DNA from: Streptomyces deccanensis
GTDB lineage: Bacteria > Actinomycetota > Actinomycetes > Streptomycetales > Streptomycetaceae
Direction: 5' to 3'
Assembly (NCBI RefSeq): GCF_022385335.1
Contig: NZ_CP092431.1
Location: 7,936,001 to 8,000,000, forward strand
DNA length: 64,000 nt
Both the position numbers and the translations under genes were made by a program. Below are positions 58,759 through 64,000 of this stretch, in pieces (within the stretch, counting starts at the first letter, position 1; the number at the start of each line of letters is the position of its first letter). Under the pieces are notes generated by a model. It saw nothing but the letters and a program-made list of their open reading frames with translations, was not told the DNA's origin and did no database searches.

Positions 58759-59997
58759 GTGCCCGACACACCTACCGCGCAAGAGGTGAAGCACAGCCGA
58801 CCCGCCCCGGGGGCACGGGTGTTCAGCCCCGCAGCCGTGGTCGCGTCCTGCGTCGGCTTCGTCCTCATCGGCGTGCTGCAGGCGCTGTACGGCCCCGCCA
58901 TCCCCGCCCTCCGCGACACCTACGACCTCTCGCCGTCGGCCGCCGGGCTGGGACTGAGCGCCCACTTCACCGGCGGTGTCGCCGGGGTGCTGCTCTTCGA
59001 CCGGCTCTACGGGCGGATGGGCAACCGGCGGATCCTCGGCACCTCCTACCTGCTGATGGCCCTCGGCGCGGCGGGCTTCGCGTTCGCCCCGAGCTGGCCC
59101 GCCGGACTGGCCGCCGCCCTGCTCGCCGGACTCGGGTTCGGCGGTATCGACTACGGCCTCAACCAGCTCTTCGCCGTCGGCTTCGGCCACCGCTCGACCG
59201 CCATGCTGAACATCCTCAACGCTCACTTCGGCATCGGCGCGATCCTGGGCCCCGCCCTGGTCGCCGCCGTAGGCGCCGAGCACTACCCCGCGCTCTTCCT
59301 CGCCTTCGCCGCCGCCAACCTGCCCCTGCTGTTCTGCCTGCGGGGCGTACGCGACCAGGTGCCCCAGTCGGCCTCCGCCGTGACCGCCGCGACCGGCGTT
59401 TCGGACTCGGCGGCGGCGTCGAACGGCTCGGTGCTCGGCCGCAGCCTGGGCTCGGTGCTCGGGGTGTTCGTCACCCTCTACGTGCTGCACGTCGGCATCG
59501 AGGCGGGCGTCGGCGGCTGGGAGCCCACCCACCTGGAGACGGTCGGATACGGCGCCGGGGCCGCCGCGACCGCCACCTCCGTGTACTGGCTGATGATGAC
59601 GATCGGCCGTTTCCTGGTCGCCCCCATCGCGCTGCGCCACTCCGCACAGACGATCATCACCGTCTCCTGCGCCGGTATGACCGTCTGCCTGCTGCTGGCC
59701 TCGGTACCGTCGCTCGCCCCGTACGCCTACGCCGGCGTGGGCCTGTTCATCGCGCCGATCTTCCCCACCGGTCTGCCCTGGCTGAACGCGGCCGCACCCC
59801 GGGCCCGCCGCGCCGGAGCGCTCGTCATCGCCGCCTCCATGATCGGCGGGGTGGCGGCGGGTCCGGCGCTCGGCAAGGCCATCGAGTGGTCCGGCGTGCG
59901 CGCGGTCCCGCTGCTGCTCGGCGCGGTCTCGGCCGTCTGTCTGGCGGCCACCCTGTGGCTCATCCGGGCCACCCGCTCCACCCCCGGTTCCCCGTAG
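58759..59997 (+). CDS. MFS sugar transporter (FHS-like)
   Basis: 412 aa, 12 membrane segments (first: FSPAAVVASCVGFVLIGVLQALYGPAIPAL). MFS loop RLYGRMGNRRILG between helices 2 and 3; GFGGIDYGLNQLFAVGFGHRSTAMLNILNAHFGIGAILGPAL resembles fucose/glucose permease-type FHS transporters. GTG at 58759 after GGAG. Substrate most likely a galactoside or galactose released by the adjacent GH35 enzymes, an inference. Confidence 0.85.
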   Translation: MPDTPTAQEVKHSRPAPGARVFSPAAVVASCVGFVLIGVLQALYGPAIPALRDTYDLSPSAAGLGLSAHFTGGVAGVLLFDRLYGRMGNRRILGTSYLLMALGAAGFAFAPSWPAGLAAALLAGLGFGGIDYGLNQLFAVGFGHRSTAMLNILNAHFGIGAILGPALVAAVGAEHYPALFLAFAAANLPLLFCLRGVRDQVPQSASAVTAATGVSDSAAASNGSVLGRSLGSVLGVFVTLYVLHVGIEAGVGGWEPTHLETVGYGAGAAATATSVYWLMMTIGRFLVAPIALRHSAQTIITVSCAGMTVCLLLASVPSLAPYAYAGVGLFIAPIFPTGLPWLNAAAPRARRAGALVIAASMIGGVAAGPALGKAIEWSGVRAVPLLLGAVSAVCLAATLWLIRATRSTPGSP

Positions 59998-60058
59998 CCC
60001 CCGTCGCCTCCCACCCGTCCCGCCCCTCCCCGCACTTTCCAGCCGAAGGGAAACAGCC

Positions 60059-61837
60059 TTGCGCTCGCCCGCTCTGACCACGACGTCCGACGGTTTCCTC
60101 CTGCACGGTGAGCCGTTCCGGATCATCTCCGGCGCGATGCACTACTTCCGCATCCACCCCGACCTGTGGGCCGACCGACTGCGCAAGGCCCGGCTGATGG
60201 GCCTCAACACCGTGGAGACGTACGTCCCCTGGAACCTCCACCAGCCCGACCCCGACAGCGACCTCGTCCTCGACGGACTGCTGGACCTGCCCCGCTACCT
60301 GAGCCTCGCCCGCGCCGAGGGCCTGCACGTCCTGCTGCGCCCCGGCCCGTACATCTGCGCCGAGTGGGACGGCGGCGGCCTGCCCTCCTGGCTCACCTCG
60401 GACGCCGACATCCGGCTGCGCTCCAGCGACCCCCGCTTCACCGACGCCCTCGACCGCTACTTCGACATCCTGCTGCCCCCGCTGCTGCCGTACATGGCCG
60501 CGAACGACGGTCCGGTCATCGCCGTCCAGGTCGAGAACGAGTACGGGGCGTACGGCGACGACACCGCGTACCTCAAGCACGTGCACCAGGCGTTCCGGTC
60601 GCGCGGCGTCGAGGAACTGCTCTTCACCTGCGACCAGGCCGGCTCGGCCCACCACCTGGCCGCCGGGAGCCTGCCCGGCGTCCTGTCCACCGCCACCTTC
60701 GGCGGCAGGATCGACGAGAACCTGAAGGCACTGCGGGCCCACATGCCCGAAGGACCGCTGATGTGCTCGGAGTTCTGGATCGGCTGGTTCGACCACTGGG
60801 GCGAGGAGCACCACGTGCGCGATGTGGAGAGCGCCGCCGCCGACCTCGACACGCTGCTGGCCGCCGGGGCCTCCGTCAACATCTACATGTTCCACGGCGG
60901 CACCAACTTCGGCTTCACCAACGGCGCCAACCACGACCAGTGCTACGCCCCGATCGTCACGTCCTACGACTACGACGCCGCCCTCACCGAGTCCGGCGAC
61001 CCGGGCCCCAAGTACCACGCCTTCCGCGAGGTGATCGCCCGCCACGCCCCGGTCCCGGACGAGCCCGTCCCGGCGCCCGCGCCCAGACTCTCCGGCATCA
61101 CCGTGGAGCTGGACCGCCGGGCGCCCCTGCTGCCCTACGCGACCGCCCTCTCCGGCGCCGCCGTGGCGCGCAGCGAACACCCGCTCACCATGGAGGAGTT
61201 CGGCCAGCGCTCCGGCTACGCCCTCTACCGCACCACCCTCCCCGAGGCGGGTGACGGTCTGCTGCACTTCAGCGGCGGGGTCGGTGACCGCGCCCAGGTC
61301 TTCGTGGACGGCGCCCCCGTCGGCGTACTGGAACGCGAACGCCACGACGAGACGCTGCCGCTGCGCGTGCCGCGCCCCGGCGCCACGCTCGACGTGCTGG
61401 TCGAGAACATGGGCGGCGTGAACTACGGCCCCCGCATCGGCGCCGCCAAGGGCCTCCTCGGCCCGGTCACCTTCAACGGCACCGCCCTGCTCGGCTGGGA
61501 CACCCACCGCCTCCCGCTGGCCGACCTGTCCACGGTCCCCTTCGCCCCCGCCGACGCGACCCCGGTCACCGTCCCGGCCTTCCACCACGGCACCTTCGAG
61601 GTCGACACCCCCGCCGACACCTTCCTGTCGCTGCCCGGCTGGACCAAGGGCCAGGCCTGGATCAACGGCTTCCACCTCGGCCGCTACTGGAATCGTGGCC
61701 CCCAGCGCACCCTGTACGTCCCCGGTCCCGTCCTGCGCGCCGGCGCCAACGAGCTGGTGCTGCTGGAGCTCAACGCCACGACCAGCGCGCGCGTGGAGTT
61801 CACGGACACGCCCGACCTGGGCCCGGTGAAGCCCTGA
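60059..61837 (+). CDS. GH35 beta-galactosidase
   Basis: 592 aa, cytoplasmic. TTG start after GAAGGGA; no ATG or GTG fits the family N-terminus LHGEPFRIISGAMHYFRIHPDLW. TIM barrel with acid/base Glu161 (VQVENEYGAYG) and nucleophile Glu238 (LMCSEFWIGWFDHWG), followed by beta-sandwich domains (GVNYGPRIGAAKGL, GWTKGQAWINGFHLGRYWNRGPQRTLYVP). Cleaves terminal beta-galactose from oligosaccharides. Located 61 bp past the MFS gene and overlapping the next GH35 gene (TGATG), so part of one operon. Confidence 0.92.
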   Translation: MRSPALTTTSDGFLLHGEPFRIISGAMHYFRIHPDLWADRLRKARLMGLNTVETYVPWNLHQPDPDSDLVLDGLLDLPRYLSLARAEGLHVLLRPGPYICAEWDGGGLPSWLTSDADIRLRSSDPRFTDALDRYFDILLPPLLPYMAANDGPVIAVQVENEYGAYGDDTAYLKHVHQAFRSRGVEELLFTCDQAGSAHHLAAGSLPGVLSTATFGGRIDENLKALRAHMPEGPLMCSEFWIGWFDHWGEEHHVRDVESAAADLDTLLAAGASVNIYMFHGGTNFGFTNGANHDQCYAPIVTSYDYDAALTESGDPGPKYHAFREVIARHAPVPDEPVPAPAPRLSGITVELDRRAPLLPYATALSGAAVARSEHPLTMEEFGQRSGYALYRTTLPEAGDGLLHFSGGVGDRAQVFVDGAPVGVLERERHDETLPLRVPRPGATLDVLVENMGGVNYGPRIGAAKGLLGPVTFNGTALLGWDTHRLPLADLSTVPFAPADATPVTVPAFHHGTFEVDTPADTFLSLPGWTKGQAWINGFHLGRYWNRGPQRTLYVPGPVLRAGANELVLLELNATTSARVEFTDTPDLGPVKP

Positions 61838-64000
61838 TGGCGCGGCCGCACCGCGTGCGCCTCCGGGGGCCCGTCGAGCCTGAACGCCGAGGCCGTCTGC
61901 CGTTCGCCGACGCCCCCGGCGTGTCCGACCCCATCGAGGTCGGCAGCCGTCTGCTCACGCGGGGCGGCCGCCCCTGGTTCCCCGTCTCCGGGGAGTTCCA
62001 CTACTCCCGCTACCCGGCGGGGGAGTGGGAGGAGGAACTGCTGAAGATGAAGGCGGGCGGGGTGACGGTCGTCGCCGCGTACGTCATCTGGATCCACCAC
62101 GAGGAGACCGAGGGCCGCGTCCGCTTCGACGGCGACCGCGATCTGCGCCGGTTCGCCGAACTCTGCGCCCGGCACGGCCTGGACTTCATCCCCCGCATCG
62201 GGCCCTGGGTGCACGCCGAGGTCCGCAACGGGGGCCTGCCCGACTGGGTCCTGGCTCGCACGGAAGCCCCACGCACCGACGACCCGGCCTACCTCGCCCC
62301 CGTACGCCGCTGGTACACCGCGATCGCCGAGCAGCTCCGGGGCCTGGACCGAGCCGGCGGCGGCCCGATCGTCGCGATCCAGATCGAGAACGAGCTGTAC
62401 GACCAGCCGGACCATCTGCTCACCCTGAAACGCATGGCCCAGGAGGCGGGTCTGTCGGCACCGCTGTGGACGTCGACCGCCTGGGGCGGGGTGCGGCTGC
62501 CGCCGGACGAACTCCTCCCTCTCTACGGCGGCTACCCCGAGACCTTCTGGACCGAGGCGGACGGCGGCTGGCCCGACACCTGCCGCAAGCACTTCTTCTT
62601 CACCCACCAGCGGGACGACGAGGGCATCGGCGCGGACCTCCGTCCGACCACGGTGCGGGGCGGTGACCCGGAGGAGCTGTCGGACCGATTTCCCTGGGCG
62701 ACCTGCGAGTTGGGCGGGGGCATGGCGGTGGCGTACCACCGTCGGCCGCGCGTCGACGCCGCCGATGTCGGAGCCCTCGGCCTCACCAAGATCGGCTGCG
62801 GTTCGGTGTGGCAGGGCTACTACATGTTCCACGGCGGCACCAACCCGCCGGGCGACCTCACCCCCCTCCAGGAGTCCCACGCCACCGGCTACCCCAACGA
62901 CCTCCCCCGCCTCACCTACGACTTCCAGGCCCCCCTCGGCGAGTACGGCCAGTACCGCCCCTCCTACGACGAACTCCGCCTCCAGCACCTGCTGTTGGCC
63001 GACTTCGGCGGGCTGATCGCCCCGATGGAGTCGGTCCTGCCCGAGCGGCTGCCGACGGGCCAGCACGACCGGGAGACGCTGCGCTGGGCGGTCCGCGCCG
63101 ACGACCGCTCGGGCTTCCTCTTCGTCAACAACCACCAGCCGCACGAGCCGCTGCCGGACCGCCCGGACACGTCGTTCGAGGTGCAGTTCCCCGGGGACGG
63201 GCCGGTGCTGACGTTGCCGAGCGTGCCTGTCACGATCCCCCAAGGGGCCTATTTCTGCTGGCCGTTGCGGCTGGAGGTGGCCGGGCTGCGGCTCGACTGG
63301 GCCACCGCGCAGCCCGTCTGCACGGTCGACGACGGACACGGCCGGACGATCCTGGTCCTGGCCGCGACCGACGGCGTCGCCCCCGAACTCGCCCTGGACC
63401 TGCGCACCGTGACGACCGTGTCCGCGCCGTCGGACGCCGAGGTCACGACGGCGGGCGACCGTGCCCTGGTGACGGCGCTGCGCCCCGGCACGGACGCCCT
63501 GGTCGAGGTCGACACCGCCGACGGCCGCCGGGTCGGTGTGCTGGTCCTGGACGCGGCGACGGCCCGTGGCGCCTATCGGGGGCCCGCGTGGGGCGCCGAG
63601 CGGTTGATCCTGTCGGCGGACGGCGGAGTGGTCTTCGACGCCCACGCGGACGAGGTACGCCTCCACAGCGCGGCCGGAGAACCGTCGTTCGCCGTCCTGC
63701 CGGCGCCGCGCCGTGCTCCGGTGGTGACCGGGGCGTCGGTGAAGGAGGCGGAGGACGGGGTGTTCGTGCGCTACACGGTGGTCGCGGGGGACGACGGGCG
63801 GTCGGGGGACGACGTACTGCCGGTCACCCTGGTGCGGCCCGCGGGCGAGGCGCCTTCGGTCACCACGGGCGTCATGGGCCGGGCGAGCGTACCGGCCGAC
63901 GGGTGCTTCGACTCGGCGGCCGCGGAGTACCGCGTCGCGCTGCCGGACGGTCCGCCTCCCGGGACCCTGCTGCGGCTGCACTGGAGCGGTGACGTGGCCC
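61837..64000 (+). CDS. Second GH35 glycosyl hydrolase (3' truncated by window)
   Basis: At least 721 aa, continuing past the right edge. ATG at 61837 shares its A with the preceding stop. GH35 barrel: WFPVSGEFHYSRYPAGEWEEELLKMKAGGVTVVAAYVIWIHHE, IGPWVHAEVRNGGLPDW, acid/base Glu186 (IQIENELYDQPDHL), nucleophile Glu291 (WATCELGGGMAVAYHRR) and WQGYYMFHGGTNPPGDLTP. A long beta-sandwich-rich C-terminus follows. Divergent in sequence from the first GH35 and larger, so probably acting on a different linkage or chain length. Confidence 0.88.
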   Translation, partial: MARPHRVRLRGPVEPERRGRLPFADAPGVSDPIEVGSRLLTRGGRPWFPVSGEFHYSRYPAGEWEEELLKMKAGGVTVVAAYVIWIHHEETEGRVRFDGDRDLRRFAELCARHGLDFIPRIGPWVHAEVRNGGLPDWVLARTEAPRTDDPAYLAPVRRWYTAIAEQLRGLDRAGGGPIVAIQIENELYDQPDHLLTLKRMAQEAGLSAPLWTSTAWGGVRLPPDELLPLYGGYPETFWTEADGGWPDTCRKHFFFTHQRDDEGIGADLRPTTVRGGDPEELSDRFPWATCELGGGMAVAYHRRPRVDAADVGALGLTKIGCGSVWQGYYMFHGGTNPPGDLTPLQESHATGYPNDLPRLTYDFQAPLGEYGQYRPSYDELRLQHLLLADFGGLIAPMESVLPERLPTGQHDRETLRWAVRADDRSGFLFVNNHQPHEPLPDRPDTSFEVQFPGDGPVLTLPSVPVTIPQGAYFCWPLRLEVAGLRLDWATAQPVCTVDDGHGRTILVLAATDGVAPELALDLRTVTTVSAPSDAEVTTAGDRALVTALRPGTDALVEVDTADGRRVGVLVLDAATARGAYRGPAWGAERLILSADGGVVFDAHADEVRLHSAAGEPSFAVLPAPRRAPVVTGASVKEAEDGVFVRYTVVAGDDGRSGDDVLPVTLVRPAGEAPSVTTGVMGRASVPADGCFDSAAAEYRVALPDGPPPGTLLRLHWSGDVA

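Noticed and set aside
1..64000. tRNA, rRNA, CRISPR, insertion sequence, integrase or attachment site
   Set aside because: No cloverleaf, spaced array, transposase motif or direct-repeat-flanked element was found on either strand; gene order is core-like with no sharp compositional break.

Overview
The window is high-GC actinobacterial chromosome and almost certainly Streptomyces. Codons end overwhelmingly in G or C, GTG and TTG starts are common, stop/start overlaps (GTGA, ATGA, TGATG) are frequent, and the gene order fadB-fadA ... rnd-whiI-DUF3000-hemE ... hemG-hemQ ... murC-msrB is a streptomycete core arrangement. No rRNA, tRNA, CRISPR array, transposase, integrase or origin was seen. Three genes carry a TTA leucine codon, which in this genus usually means dependence on the bldA tRNA.

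Layout. (1) 1-3.7 kb: end of an unidentified gene, then the fatty-acid beta-oxidation pair fadA-fadB behind a perfect 16-bp palindrome. (2) 3.8-10.7 kb: a sugar locus in which a GH2 beta-mannosidase is translationally coupled to a LacI regulator and diverges from a binding protein plus two permeases; two ACCGGT-centred operators lie between them. (3) 10.8-21.5 kb: core genes: ribonuclease D, the sporulation regulator whiI behind a WhiG-type promoter, DUF3000, hemE, a rhomboid protease, a flavin reductase, a DUF4349 lipoprotein, and hemG-hemQ of the coproporphyrin-dependent haem route. (4) 21.5-28.4 kb: a secreted TAP-type peptidase followed by the most unusual locus of the window: a TIGR04222 membrane protein, a DUF692 (MbnB/TglH-like, multi-iron) enzyme and three DUF4142 paralogues, two of which share a duplicated leader and TTG starts. 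(5) 28.5-32 kb: a PTH2-type hydrolase, a two-gene ABC exporter with a TTA codon, a zinc-ribbon microprotein and a polysaccharide deacetylase. (6) 32-35.8 kb: XRE/DUF397 pair, four small secreted proteins (three I36/crystallin-like) and a TTA-containing response-regulator-like protein without a phospho-acceptor. (7) 36-47.5 kb: PhoX-like DUF839 protein, band-7 protein, SulP transporter with beta-carbonic anhydrase, AFG1/ZapE ATPase, RibD-type reductase, murC-msrB and a MAB_1171c-like membrane protein. (8) 47.6-56.8 kb: two alpha/beta hydrolases, a cysteine hydrolase, a TTA-containing AraC regulator and two overlapping AfsR-type SARP/NB-ARC regulators. (9) 56.9-64 kb: a galactoside/plant-glycan locus: secreted beta-helix protein, MFS sugar transporter and two tandem GH35 beta-galactosidases (the second cut by the window end) behind a perfect LacI-type operator.

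Copies of a dispersed repeat (core GGGGCGCGGGGAACTGCGCGA or a longer variant) occupy six intergenic gaps, mostly at gene 3' ends; one copy supplies the last codons and stop of the TAP peptidase gene. The ABC-sugar and GH35 loci each appear to be LacI-controlled catabolic modules, while whiI, the TTA genes and the SARP pair tie the region to development.
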